The position numbers and the translations under genes are program-made. Positions 34,939 through 42,884 of a stretch of DNA of 64,000 bases are shown in pieces. The stretch is from an uncultured Bryobacteraceae bacterium (GTDB lineage Bacteria; Acidobacteriota; Terriglobia; Bryobacterales; Bryobacteraceae): contig CALDSU010000015.1 of assembly GCA_937924525.1 (NCBI GenBank), positions 62,001-126,000 on the forward strand, written 5' to 3'. The notes under the pieces were generated by a model, which worked only from the letters and a program-made list of their open reading frames with translations, was not told the origin of the DNA and made no database searches. How positions within the stretch are numbered: position 1 is the first letter of the stretch; every line of letters begins with the position of its first letter.

Positions 34939-34969
34939 TTGGCGCCCCCCTGGCCGGCTCCCTTATCAT
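34939..34969 (+). promoter_or_regulatory. Putative promoter of the MaoC gene
   Basis: TTGGCG at 34939-34944 and TATCAT at 34964-34969 are 19 bases apart. A start of transcription near 34976 falls after the ATG at 34975, which supports the TTG start at 35011 with its AGGAG site. Confidence 0.45.
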
Positions 34970-35010
34970 GCGGAATGAGGGCGTCGCCGGCGTCCCAGGA
35001 GCGCAACGCT

Positions 35011-35466
35011 TTGAGCCTTTATTTCGAAGATCTCCCCGTGGGGCACGAGCATCTCACCCGCGGCCGCACCATCACCGAAACCGACATCGTCAACTTCGCG
35101 GGCCTCTCGGGCGATTACAACGAAATCCACACCAACGAAGAGTACGCGCGGGAAACCCGGTTCGGCCGCCGCGTCGTGCACGGGATGCTGACGTTGTCGA
35201 TCTCGAGCGGCCTTTCCGTGCGCACCAATCTGCTGCTGGATTCCATCATCGCGTTCTACGGCATCGACAAGCTGCGTTTTCAGAAGCCGGTCTTTGCGGG
35301 CGACACGATTCACGTGCGCAAGCGGGTGATCGAGGCGGCGGCCAAAGGCGCAGAGATGGGGCTGGTGACGTTCGAGGCGAAGGTGTTGAACCAACGGGGC
35401 GAAACCGTGCTCTCCTATCACGAAAAATTAGTGATCAAGCAGCGCGGCTCCGCGCCCGGCGCATGA
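35011..35466 (+). CDS. MaoC-like acyl dehydratase (hotdog fold)
   Basis: The product (151 residues from the TTG at 35011) starts LSLYFEDLPVGHEHLTRGRT, the usual N-terminus of the family. AGLSGDYNEIHTNEEYA supplies the catalytic Asp and His, and VVHGMLTLSISSGL and FQKPVFAGDTIHVRKRV complete the hotdog domain. It should hydrate or dehydrate an acyl-CoA. AGGAG at 34997-35001, nine bases before the TTG, decides the start. The ATG at 34975 would add 12 residues unlike the family and lies too close to the -10 box. It ends 204 bases before the next gene. Confidence 0.85.
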   Translation: MSLYFEDLPVGHEHLTRGRTITETDIVNFAGLSGDYNEIHTNEEYARETRFGRRVVHGMLTLSISSGLSVRTNLLLDSIIAFYGIDKLRFQKPVFAGDTIHVRKRVIEAAAKGAEMGLVTFEAKVLNQRGETVLSYHEKLVIKQRGSAPGA

Positions 35467-35657
35467 CGGCGCGGTTCAGCGGACCATCGCCATGGCGCCG
35501 GTCGCGGCCAGGGTTTGGGCCGTGTCGGCGTGCTGCGGAAATCCGAGCAAGTGCGGAACTCGACTTGGACTCCTCCGAGTATACGCGGCCATGCGGCGTT
35601 CCGCGCGGCCAGACGCCAAAGGCCGGTACTGGACGCCCGCCCCGCTCGCGCGCGTGA

Positions 35658-35663
35658 TACGAT
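35658..35663 (+). promoter_or_regulatory. Putative -10 element, leaderless start of the SMP-30 gene
   Basis: TACGAT (within GATACGAT) ends seven bases before the ATG at 35671. There is no Shine-Dalgarno sequence between them, so the mRNA probably begins at the start codon. Confidence 0.45.
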
Positions 35664-35670
35664 TTCGGCC

Positions 35671-36690
35671 ATGGTTTTCCGCTTACTTGTAACGGGCGTC
35701 GTCTGTTCGGCCGTGACAGGGGCGCAGCCGCAGCCTTCCGGCGACCCCGACTTTATCCCGCCGGGGGCGCGGCTGGAACAGATTTTTTCGGGCGGCGTCC
35801 TGACCGAGGGCGTGGCTTCCGCGCCCGACGGAACCGTTTACTTCAGCAACATCACGTTCACCGCGGTTTCCAACATGGAAGCCGGGCACATCATGAAGTT
35901 CGATCCCCGCACGAAACAGGTGACCGTGTACCGCTCCCCCAGCGGCATGTCGAACGGAATCAAGTTCGACGCGCAGGGCCGCATGGTGGTGGCGGAAGGC
36001 GCCGACTACGGCGGGCGGCGCGTCACGCGCACGGATATGAAGACGGGCAAGTCCGAGATTCTGGCCGGCCTGTTCGAGGGGCGTCCGTTCAACGCGCCAA
36101 ACGATCTTACGCTCGACGAGCGGGGCCGTATCTACTTCAGCGACCCCCGCTATCTCGGTCACGAACCAGTCGAGCAGCCGCTGATGGCGGTCTACCGGAT
36201 CGATCCCGACCGCACGGTGCACCGGATCATCACCGACGCGGGCAAGCCGAACGGCGTCTGTGTTTCGCCCGACCAGCGCACGCTGTACGTCGTCTCTAAT
36301 GACAACGGCACGACCGACATGTTTCGCCTTCCCGCCGACCTCCCTCTGGCCAAGGGCCGGATGAACCTGATGGCGTACGATCTCCGCCCCGACGGGACCG
36401 CGCGCTTTCGGAAGGTCTTGGTGGACTACTCGCCCGAAGAGGGACCGGACGGCTTGGTGGCGGACGTGGAAGGCAACCTGTACGTCGCGGTGCGGCGGGC
36501 GAGCAGACCGGGAATCTGCATCTACTCGCCCGACGGACGCGAGCGCGGTTATCTCCCGACGCCGAACCTGCCCACCAACGTGGGCTTCGGGCGCGGCGCG
36601 GAAGCGAACGTCCTTTACATCACCGAGGGCGGAAACGTGCACCGGATCCGCCTTCGCAAGAACGGCTACCATTTGCCGGCCAAGCCATGA
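35671..36690 (+). CDS. Exported SMP-30/gluconolactonase-like beta-propeller enzyme
   Basis: The 339-residue protein has a signal peptide (MVFRLLVTGVVCSAVTGAQ). Its SMP-30/gluconolactonase propeller shows LTEGVASAPDGTVYFSN (metal-ligand Glu), FNAPNDLTLDERGRIYFSDP (Asn and Asp ligands) and KPNGVCVSPDQRTLYV. EGPDGLVADVEGNLYVAV supplies the catalytic Asp. It probably hydrolyses a sugar lactone in the periplasm, which would fit downstream of the PQQ-type sugar oxidation seen in this genome. The gene ends 9 bases before the convergent DUF2202 gene. Confidence 0.88.
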   Translation: MVFRLLVTGVVCSAVTGAQPQPSGDPDFIPPGARLEQIFSGGVLTEGVASAPDGTVYFSNITFTAVSNMEAGHIMKFDPRTKQVTVYRSPSGMSNGIKFDAQGRMVVAEGADYGGRRVTRTDMKTGKSEILAGLFEGRPFNAPNDLTLDERGRIYFSDPRYLGHEPVEQPLMAVYRIDPDRTVHRIITDAGKPNGVCVSPDQRTLYVVSNDNGTTDMFRLPADLPLAKGRMNLMAYDLRPDGTARFRKVLVDYSPEEGPDGLVADVEGNLYVAVRRASRPGICIYSPDGRERGYLPTPNLPTNVGFGRGAEANVLYITEGGNVHRIRLRKNGYHLPAKP

Positions 36691-36699
36691 ATCGCCGGC

Positions 36700-37341
36700 T
36701 CATGCGTTGGCGCAGACCAGGTCGAGGCCGTCTTCGAAGGCCTCCAGGTGATTCAGAGAACCCGCCAGCAGGTTGGAGAAGACGGTCTTCACATCCCGTT
36801 TCCCCGCCGCCTGGATTGCGGTCTCCAGATCCGTAATATCCTGCCTCTCGATGAGGACCCCTGCTTCCAGGGCGTCCTGGAGAGAAGTCTCTCCTTTGGC
36901 GATCAGACGCGCATAGAGCGCCGCCAGTTCCGAGTTGGCGAAAGCCCCTTCCGCTAGCCCGAGAGCCGGGTCGTTCAAGCCGTACCGAGTAATCAGGTCG
37001 CCGACGGCGGCGAAGTGCCGCTCTTCGCTTTGGGCGATGTTCTGGAAAATCCGCACCCTCCACTTGGCATACAAGCGTGTGTAGACGTCGCGGGTGAATT
37101 TCTCTTCTTCGCGCATCCAGAGGATCCATTTGCTTTCCTCTGGGGTCAGAGGTTCAGCCGCAGTGCAGCAAACCGGGCCTGGCGGTTGGCGGGGCTGTGC
37201 GCCGGCAGGCGCCACAACCGTAGCCAGCACGCCGCCGAGAAGAGCCAGACCTTGCCGCCGGTTGAAAGCGTTGCTCGGAGTGGTCATCAGCGCCGGCCGC
37301 AGACCAGCGCCACGTGGGAAGGCGTTGCTTGGGGTGGTCAT
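36700..37341 (-). CDS. DUF2202 ferritin-like protein, exported
   Basis: The core (residues about 60-213) is a ferritin-like four-helix domain of DUF2202. EEEKFTRDVYTRLYAKW, QSEERHFAAVGDLI, IERQDITDLE and LNHLEAFEDGLD carry the Glu/His residues that would bind two metal ions. The N-terminus NRRQGLALLGGVLATVVA looks like a signal, possibly Tat. Two ATG codons are possible: 37341, with AGGAGG 11 bases upstream, and 37287. Both lie at the end of a copy of a 24-base direct repeat, so MTTPSNAF occurs twice. I keep 37341 because of the ribosome site. It follows a small secreted-protein gene in the same operon. Confidence 0.82.
   Translation of the reverse strand: MTTPSNAFPRGAGLRPALMTTPSNAFNRRQGLALLGGVLATVVAPAGAQPRQPPGPVCCTAAEPLTPEESKWILWMREEEKFTRDVYTRLYAKWRVRIFQNIAQSEERHFAAVGDLITRYGLNDPALGLAEGAFANSELAALYARLIAKGETSLQDALEAGVLIERQDITDLETAIQAAGKRDVKTVFSNLLAGSLNHLEAFEDGLDLVCANA
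37264..37341. repeat. Tandem direct repeat (54-base period) at the 5' end of the DUF2202 gene
   Basis: The copies at 37264-37287 and 37318-37341 match at 21 of 24 bases, and each ends with the complement of an ATG. The period is 54 bases, a multiple of three, so the reading frame is kept. The spacer encodes PRGAGLRPAL. Confidence 0.75.
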
Positions 37342-37379
37342 CGTGTCGTGCACCTCCTCGATAGGGCGGCGGGCCGCGC

Positions 37380-37598
37380 CTAACGACGGCCCTTCCGCTG
37401 ACCAGCTCCCGTTCCGCCGCCCGTGCCCGGAGGATGCTGCGGCCCGGAGCCATCGCGCGGCCCCATCTTCTTACCTTTCTGCTGGCCTTGTTGCTGGCCG
37501 CCTCCTGAACCGTACGGAGGGGTGGTTTGCCCAACGGCCAGCAGGTTGCCGGCAACCAAAAGAGTCAAAGCGGTGACTGCAATTCTCAGAGATTTCAT
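37380..37598 (-). CDS. Small secreted Gly/Gln/Lys-rich protein
   Basis: The ATG at 37598 (AGGAG 10 bases upstream) gives 72 residues. A clear signal peptide (MKSLRIAVTALTLLVAGNLL, cleavage after AVGQ) precedes a mature part of about 45 residues made of Gly, Gln, Lys, Pro and Arg (GGGQQQGQQKGKKMGPRDGS). This part is disordered and strongly basic. I recognise no family. It precedes the DUF2202 ferritin-like gene by 38 bases in the same operon and may act with it in the periplasm. Confidence 0.7.
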   Translation of the reverse strand: MKSLRIAVTALTLLVAGNLLAVGQTTPPYGSGGGQQQGQQKGKKMGPRDGSGPQHPPGTGGGTGAGQRKGRR

Positions 37599-37797
37599 TG
37601 TCGGGGTCTCCTTTCGACCTCGCCCCCTACAAGGGCAACTGCCGCGCCAAATGCTATGTGTCGGAAAAAAAAACGCCACCCCGCTCCGGCGCGCACGCGC
37701 GCTGCGCTGTGTTTGCACGTCCCGCAACCACGCGCATGCAGAATTGGCGCGCTCGGAAGCGAATGCCGACCGCGAATGATATCCTGATTCGTCACCC

Positions 37798-39051
37798 ATG
37801 CGAATCCGGCGCGTGCAATCATTCCTGATGTCGTATCCGCTCCCGGAACCAGTCGAACTCAGGTTCCATGGAGGTCAACGGACGATTCTCAAGCGCGACG
37901 CCATGCTGATCCGTGTGGATGCCGACAATGGACTCACCGGATGGGCGCCCGGTCCCGCCAGCGAACGCGCCCACGATATCATCCGCGACTCGGTGGCGCC
38001 ATTCCTGGAAGGGAGGGTCCTGGCGGATCCGGACGCCCTGCGCGTGCAGTTCTCCAACACCCCGGCGGGCTCTCCGGCGAACCGGCAGATCTACTGCGCG
38101 GTCGAAGTCGCTCTCTACGACCTGCTCGGGAAAGCGCATGGCTTCCCGCTGTCCGAGATGCTGGGCGGTCGCGTGCGCGACCGCATCCGCCTGTATGCGA
38201 GCGCGGGTATGTATCAACCCGTGGCGCGGTACGCCGAAGAAGCCGCTGCGTGCGCGGAAATGGGGTTCAAGGCTTACAAGTTCCGGCCAGGACTGGGACC
38301 GGAAACGGACGCCGCGATCGTGCGTGCGATCCATGAGCAGGCGCGTCCAGGGTTCGAAATGATGGTGGATGCGCACACCTGGTGGCGCATGGGCGATCAT
38401 TCCTACGACTTCGCCACGGTCCAACGCCTGGCGGAGGAGTTCTCTGACTGTGGTGTCTTCTGGCTGGAAGAGCCGCTGCCGCCGGCGGACCATCAGGCGT
38501 ACCGGGCGCTGCGGGAGAAGGAGTTGGTGCCCATCGCCACCGGGGAACACGAACCGGACGAAGCGGGCTTCTACGACCTGATGGAAACCGGCGCCGCCGA
38601 CTACCTCCAGATGGACGTCTGCTGCCAGGGCGGCTTCGCCATGGGGCAGCGCATCTTCGCCCAGGTCGCGCGCCACAAACTGAAGTTCGCGTTTCACAGT
38701 TGGGGCACGAACCTGGAAGTACTGGCCGCAGCGCATCTGGGAGTTTGCTGGCCGGAGACGGTGGTCGAGTGGTTGGAGTACCCGATCTACTCAACCGGCG
38801 CGGTGCGCAGCATGTACCCGTTTCCCCTGGCGGCGGAGATCCTCACGGAACCGCTGGAGATCCGGGGCGGGGAATTGCAGGTTCCCGCCACGCCCGGCCT
38901 GGGCATCGCCGTCGACGAGCGGGTGGTCGAACGCTACCCCTGGCTTCCCGGGCCGTGGAGCATTTTCCGGCTGGAATCACCCCCGGAAACCTACTCCATC
39001 ACCGCCGATCACAGCATCCAGTGGATAGCAACTTCTAAATCAGAATCGTAA
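37798..39051 (+). CDS. Enolase-superfamily enzyme (mandelate racemase/muconate lactonizing type)
   Basis: The 417-residue cytosolic protein has the capping domain and the barrel with metal ligands in MMVDAHTWWRMGD (Asp), FWLEEPLPPAD (Glu) and IATGEHEPDE (Glu). AYKFRPGLG takes the position of the KxK motif but reads K-F-R, so the catalytic base differs from mandelate racemase. FAFHSWGTNLEVLA provides a candidate catalytic His. The reaction is probably dehydration or epimerisation of a sugar acid. A TATCCT box lies 12 bases before the ATG. The queuosine-transporter gene begins 2 bases after its stop. Confidence 0.85.
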   Translation: MRIRRVQSFLMSYPLPEPVELRFHGGQRTILKRDAMLIRVDADNGLTGWAPGPASERAHDIIRDSVAPFLEGRVLADPDALRVQFSNTPAGSPANRQIYCAVEVALYDLLGKAHGFPLSEMLGGRVRDRIRLYASAGMYQPVARYAEEAAACAEMGFKAYKFRPGLGPETDAAIVRAIHEQARPGFEMMVDAHTWWRMGDHSYDFATVQRLAEEFSDCGVFWLEEPLPPADHQAYRALREKELVPIATGEHEPDEAGFYDLMETGAADYLQMDVCCQGGFAMGQRIFAQVARHKLKFAFHSWGTNLEVLAAAHLGVCWPETVVEWLEYPIYSTGAVRSMYPFPLAAEILTEPLEIRGGELQVPATPGLGIAVDERVVERYPWLPGPWSIFRLESPPETYSITADHSIQWIATSKSES

Positions 39052-39053
39052 GA

Positions 39054-39767
39054 ATGCCTGCCGCCGCCACCCTGGAATCCCGCGCCCCGCGCGCGCTGAG
39101 CGACTACCGCTACTACAACCTGCTGGTCCACGCCTTCGTGGTGGTGCTGATCATTTCCAATCTGGTCGCCCCGAAGATCACGAAACTAGGTCCGCTCACC
39201 CTGAGCGGAGCTCAGTTGCTTTTTCCCGTCACCTACATTTTCGGGGACATCTTCACGGAGGTGTATGGCTATGCCGGCTCGCGGCGGGCCATCTGGGTGG
39301 GATTCTTCGCCTCCGCGCTCCTGGCGGTCACGGGCATGATCGTTGTCGCCCTGCCGCCTGCGCCCGGTTGGGAGGGCCAGCAGGCCTTCGAAACGGTGTT
39401 CAACTTCGTGCCGCGCCTGGTAGTGGCGAGCCTGATCGCCTACTGGGCCGGCGAATTTGCGAACTCGTTCGTGCTGTCCCGGATGAAGTTGTGGACGGGG
39501 GGCCGATTCCTCTGGATGCGCACCATTGGGTCGACCGTTGTCGGACAAGCCGTGGATACGGTGATTGTGATTGTCTTGGTTTTCGGGGGGACGCTGCCCG
39601 TCGAGATGCTACTGAAGCTGATGGGTTCGGGCTACTTCAGCAAGGTTCTCTACGAAGCCCTGGCAACGCCCTTGACGTATGTAGTGGTCGGGGCGTTGAA
39701 GCGAGGCGAAGGAGTGGATGTCTTCGACACGGGAGCGGACTACAATCCGTTCCGGTCGGACACATAA
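39054..39767 (+). CDS. yhhQ: Queuosine precursor transporter (YhhQ/VUT family)
   Basis: The 237-residue inner-membrane protein has about six helices. NLVAPKITKLGPLTLSGAQL, FPVTYIFGDIFTEVYGY and RTIGSTVVGQAVDTVIVIVL are typical of YhhQ-type ECF-like transporters that import preQ0/preQ1 for tRNA queuosine synthesis. It is probably cotranscribed with the enolase-superfamily gene, although no functional link is obvious. Confidence 0.92.
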   Translation: MPAAATLESRAPRALSDYRYYNLLVHAFVVVLIISNLVAPKITKLGPLTLSGAQLLFPVTYIFGDIFTEVYGYAGSRRAIWVGFFASALLAVTGMIVVALPPAPGWEGQQAFETVFNFVPRLVVASLIAYWAGEFANSFVLSRMKLWTGGRFLWMRTIGSTVVGQAVDTVIVIVLVFGGTLPVEMLLKLMGSGYFSKVLYEALATPLTYVVVGALKRGEGVDVFDTGADYNPFRSDT

Positions 39768-39780
39768 ACTCCCGGGCGGA

Positions 39781-40227
39781 TCAGATTTCAGCGCGCCGCA
39801 GCGCGGGCGGAGCAACGGCGCTCGCGAAGAATCCCAGAATGAGCGAGATTTCGACCAGTGCCGCTTGCGCCCGCTTTCGCGCGAAGCGGCGCGTGGCCCG
39901 GTAACAAACCCGGAGCAGCCAATAATCCAGCACCAGCATCCAGCGCATCATCGGGTCCACGCCAGCGGGTGAGGCGGCGAGCAGGGGGTCCAGAATGTCG
40001 AAATCCCGGATCAACCTGGAGTTCAGTTCGTCCAGAGCGCTTGTGCCGAGAGCCGGCTGGTCGAGCGCGGTGCGAACCCCTGGGAACCTTAAGCCCAGCG
40101 AAGTCGCATGCTGAAGATCGGTCGCAGCTTGGGCGGACCGCGTTTGCAGGATCAGAATGCAGCAGTACCGGAACCAGTAAATGAACAGAGCTCCGGAAAA
40201 CGTCAAAATCAGCAGTACCGCCATCAT
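39781..40227 (-). CDS. Small membrane protein of unknown function
   Basis: From the ATG at 40227 (GGAG five bases upstream) the gene encodes 148 residues. The N-terminal helix (MAVLLILTFSGALFIYWFRY) is a clear membrane anchor, and a second hydrophobic segment lies near residues 95-112 (WMLVLDYWLLRVCYR). A third is at the C-terminus (ISLILGFFASAVAPPAL). The middle part (LNSRLIRDFDILDPLLAAS) is helical and soluble. I do not recognise the family. A GTG at 40242 is a less likely start. The gene is convergent with yhhQ. Confidence 0.6.
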   Translation of the reverse strand: MMAVLLILTFSGALFIYWFRYCCILILQTRSAQAATDLQHATSLGLRFPGVRTALDQPALGTSALDELNSRLIRDFDILDPLLAASPAGVDPMMRWMLVLDYWLLRVCYRATRRFARKRAQAALVEISLILGFFASAVAPPALRRAEI

Positions 40228-40242
40228 TCCGACTCCAGCCAC

Positions 40243-40529
40243 CCCGGTGGGGAAACCGGGACAGCAAGTTGCGATCCGGCCCCGATCCGCCGGGCCGGGT
40301 GCCCCGAGCGCGGGCCTTGGTCCCTGCCGAAACCTCTATTTATAGTCGGCGCTTCAGAAGGGGGAGGTCAAGTGATTTTTGCGGGTTTTGGGCGGCGCTC
40401 CTGGCAAGTCAGGATCCGTTACAGTCCATAAGTACTGGGGAGCCTGCACATTTGTGCAAAGCCGAGGACTTGGCGTCTGACCGGCGGCGAGCCGGTAGCC
40501 TGCAAGATTTGCAGGCCCCCAGGTCGCCG
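40243..40529. repeat. Intergenic region with a cluster of three hairpins
   Basis: No gene is seen. Inverted repeats stand at 40445-40458 (TGCACA/TGTGCA), 40480-40496 (ACCGGC/GCCGGT, five-base loop) and 40498-40516 (8-base stem GCCTGCAA/TTGCAGGC, loop GAT). The set follows the pentapeptide-repeat gene (minus strand) and has no T-run. It resembles the three-hairpin cluster at 29948-30061 in layout but not in stem sequence. Confidence 0.55.
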
Positions 40530-41441
40530 CTACCTTCGACCGGGCTTCTCGGCGCCGGAACCCCTGGCGTAGGGTCCGCGAGCGCCATTGGGGAGGACGG
40601 TGTCGAAATCGGTGCGGGCCACGCCCAGTTGGCGGGCGTTCAGTTCGCGGGCGGCGGTGAGGTTGGCGCGGCAAAAATTCGCGCCCATCAGGTTGGCCTC
40701 GGCGAACCGGGCTTCGGGCAGATCTGCCGAGGTAAAATCCGCTCCGGCCAGAGAAGCGGCGCCCAGTTGAGCCCCGCGCAAAGACGCATAGAAGAACTGG
40801 CTGCGGGCGAGGTCGGCTTTCCACAGCTTGATGCCATCCAGTTGCGCTTTGCGGAAATCGCAGTCCAGCAATTTGGCCGAACTTCCGTCGCTGGCTTCCA
40901 GGGTGGCGTCGACGAACCGGCAGGCGCGAAAGACGGCCTGGGTCAGGCGCGCTCTCACCAGGGTTGCATAGCCGAAGTCGCAGGCGGTGAGTTGGGAATG
41001 ATTCAGCCAGACGTCGTACATGGTGGCGTGGCGGAAATCCGCGCGCAGCGCGGTGACTTCGATCAGCCGGGCGCGGTCCAGCGCGGCGTGGGTGAAGCGG
41101 GTGTTGACCAGCCGGGTCTCGGCCAGGCAAGCCCCTTCCAGCCAGGCGTGATCCAACCTGGTGTCCGAAAGGTCCGCTCCGGTCAGGTCCGCGCCGCCCA
41201 AGCCGCACCCCTGGAGGACGGCGCCGGTCAAATCGGCGCCGCTCAAATCCGCGCCGGTGAGATTGGCGCCGGCCAGGTTCGCGTCCCGCAGAATCGCCCG
41301 CCGCAGACAGGCCGAATCCAGCCGCGCCTCCGCCAGCACGGCGCCGGTCAGGTCGGCTTGTTGACCGCCCGGCAGCTTCTCCAGCCACTTCCGGTGAGCC
41401 TCCAGAATTGGTCCGATGCGCGTCGGGGTGCTCAGCGCCAT
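40530..41441 (-). CDS. Pentapeptide-repeat protein
   Basis: The ATG at 41441 gives 303 residues. After a short helix (PTRIGPILEAHRKWLEKLPG), almost all of the chain consists of A(D/N)LxG pentapeptide repeats (ANLTGADLSGADLTGAVLQG; ASLAGADFTSADLPEARFAE), which fold as a right-handed quadrilateral beta-helix. At least 40 repeats can be counted by eye. No signal peptide or extra domain is present. Some relatives mimic DNA and protect gyrase, but most have unknown partners. It diverges from trmFO with 99 bases between starts. Confidence 0.88.
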   Translation of the reverse strand: MALSTPTRIGPILEAHRKWLEKLPGGQQADLTGAVLAEARLDSACLRRAILRDANLAGANLTGADLSGADLTGAVLQGCGLGGADLTGADLSDTRLDHAWLEGACLAETRLVNTRFTHAALDRARLIEVTALRADFRHATMYDVWLNHSQLTACDFGYATLVRARLTQAVFRACRFVDATLEASDGSSAKLLDCDFRKAQLDGIKLWKADLARSQFFYASLRGAQLGAASLAGADFTSADLPEARFAEANLMGANFCRANLTAARELNARQLGVARTDFDTVLPNGARGPYARGSGAEKPGRR

Positions 41442-41540
41442 GGTTGTCCCCACTGCCCCTCATCGTCGGGAATCCCGCCTTGCTTTAGGTCGTCGTGCAA
41501 CCACAGGACCGCCTTGCCGTACCATCGGAAGAAGAGAAAG

Positions 41541-42884
41541 ATGACGGTCCCCATTCAGGTCCTGGGCGGCGGCTTGGCGGGCTGCGAGGCCGCCTGGCAG
41601 ATCGCCCGCCGCGGCCTGCCCGTGACGCTGTTCGAAATGCGGCCCCTCCAGACCACCCCCGCGCACCGGACGGACCGGCTTGCCGAACTGGTGTGCAGCA
41701 ACTCGCTCAAATCGGAACAGGAGAACTCGGCCGCCGGTCTGCTCAAGCAGGAACTGCGGCGGCTGGACTCCCTCCTTTTGCGCGCCGCCGCCGCCGCCCG
41801 CGTCCCGGGCGGACACGCCCTGACGGTGGATCGCACGCTGTTCGCCGAGTTCGTCACGCGCGCCATCGAATGCGATCCGCGCATCACCCTCCGCCGGGAG
41901 GAGGCGCCCGCGCTCCCGCCGGAGGGATTTGTCATTGTCGCCACCGGTCCGCTCACCAGCGGCGCGCTGGCCGAGGACATCGCGCGCCGGACCGGTTCGG
42001 CGCGGCTGTATTTTTACGACGCCATCAGCCCCATCGTCGACGCCCACACCATCGATCGCCGGGTGGCTTTCCGCGCCTCGCGTTGGGGCAAGTCGCTCGA
42101 CGGTACGGACGACTACCTCAACTGCCCGTTCCAGCGCGAAGAGTACGAGGCTTTTCTCGCCGCGCTGCGGGGCGCGGAAACCGTCGCTGCCCACATCGAA
42201 GAAGACCGCACGCCCTATTTTGAAGGATGTCTGCCCATCGAGGAGCTCGCGCGGCGCGGCCCCGACACGCTGCGTTTCGGGCCGATGAAACCGGCCGGGC
42301 TCGTGGATCCGCGCACGGGACGCCGCCCCTGGGCGGCCGTGCAACTCCGCCAGGAGAACCTGCGGGCCGACAGCTACAACCTGGTGGGCTTTCAGAACCA
42401 CCTCAAGTTCTCCGAGCAGAAACGCATCTTTCGGATGATTCCCGGCCTCGAACAGGCGGAGTTTCTGCGCTACGGGCAGATTCACCGCAACACTTATATT
42501 TGCGCCCCGGCGCTGTTGGACAACGCGCTGCGCTGGAAAGGCGACCCGCGCATTCTGTTCGCCGGCCAGATTTCCGGCGTCGAAGGTTATGTGGAATCGA
42601 TCGCGACCGGCCTCCTGGCCGGCCGGCATGTCGCCGCGCTGGCGCTGGGCGAGCCCCTGACGCCGCCGCCCCGGGCCACCGCGCTCGGCTCGCTGGTGCA
42701 CTACCTGACCGGGGCCGACCCGAGCCAGTTCCAGCCCGCGAACATCGCCTTCGACCTGCTGCCGCCGCTCGACGAAGCCGCGGCCGCGCGTTTCCGGCAC
42801 GACCGCGCGGCGCGCCACGCCGAAATCTGCCGCCGCGCCCGCGCGGCCTTGGACGAGTACCTGCATGCCGGCCTCTGCGCTTGA
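41541..42884 (+). CDS. trmFO: tRNA (uracil-54-C5)-methyltransferase, folate/FAD-dependent
   Basis: The ATG at 41541 gives 447 residues. The dinucleotide-binding motif VLGGGLAGCEAAWQ begins at residue 7, and VTLFEMRP, ELVCSNSLKSE, RVPGGHALTVDR and YFEGCLPIEE follow. RFGPMKPAGLVDPRTGRRP and ILFAGQISGVEGYVES are diagnostic. The enzyme makes ribothymidine-54 in the T-loop using methylene-tetrahydrofolate and FADH2. An earlier in-frame region is not coding. The stop overlaps the start of xerC by 20 bases, the same order as in Bacillus (trmFO-codV). Confidence 0.96.
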   Translation: MTVPIQVLGGGLAGCEAAWQIARRGLPVTLFEMRPLQTTPAHRTDRLAELVCSNSLKSEQENSAAGLLKQELRRLDSLLLRAAAAARVPGGHALTVDRTLFAEFVTRAIECDPRITLRREEAPALPPEGFVIVATGPLTSGALAEDIARRTGSARLYFYDAISPIVDAHTIDRRVAFRASRWGKSLDGTDDYLNCPFQREEYEAFLAALRGAETVAAHIEEDRTPYFEGCLPIEELARRGPDTLRFGPMKPAGLVDPRTGRRPWAAVQLRQENLRADSYNLVGFQNHLKFSEQKRIFRMIPGLEQAEFLRYGQIHRNTYICAPALLDNALRWKGDPRILFAGQISGVEGYVESIATGLLAGRHVAALALGEPLTPPPRATALGSLVHYLTGADPSQFQPANIAFDLLPPLDEAAAARFRHDRAARHAEICRRARAALDEYLHAGLCA

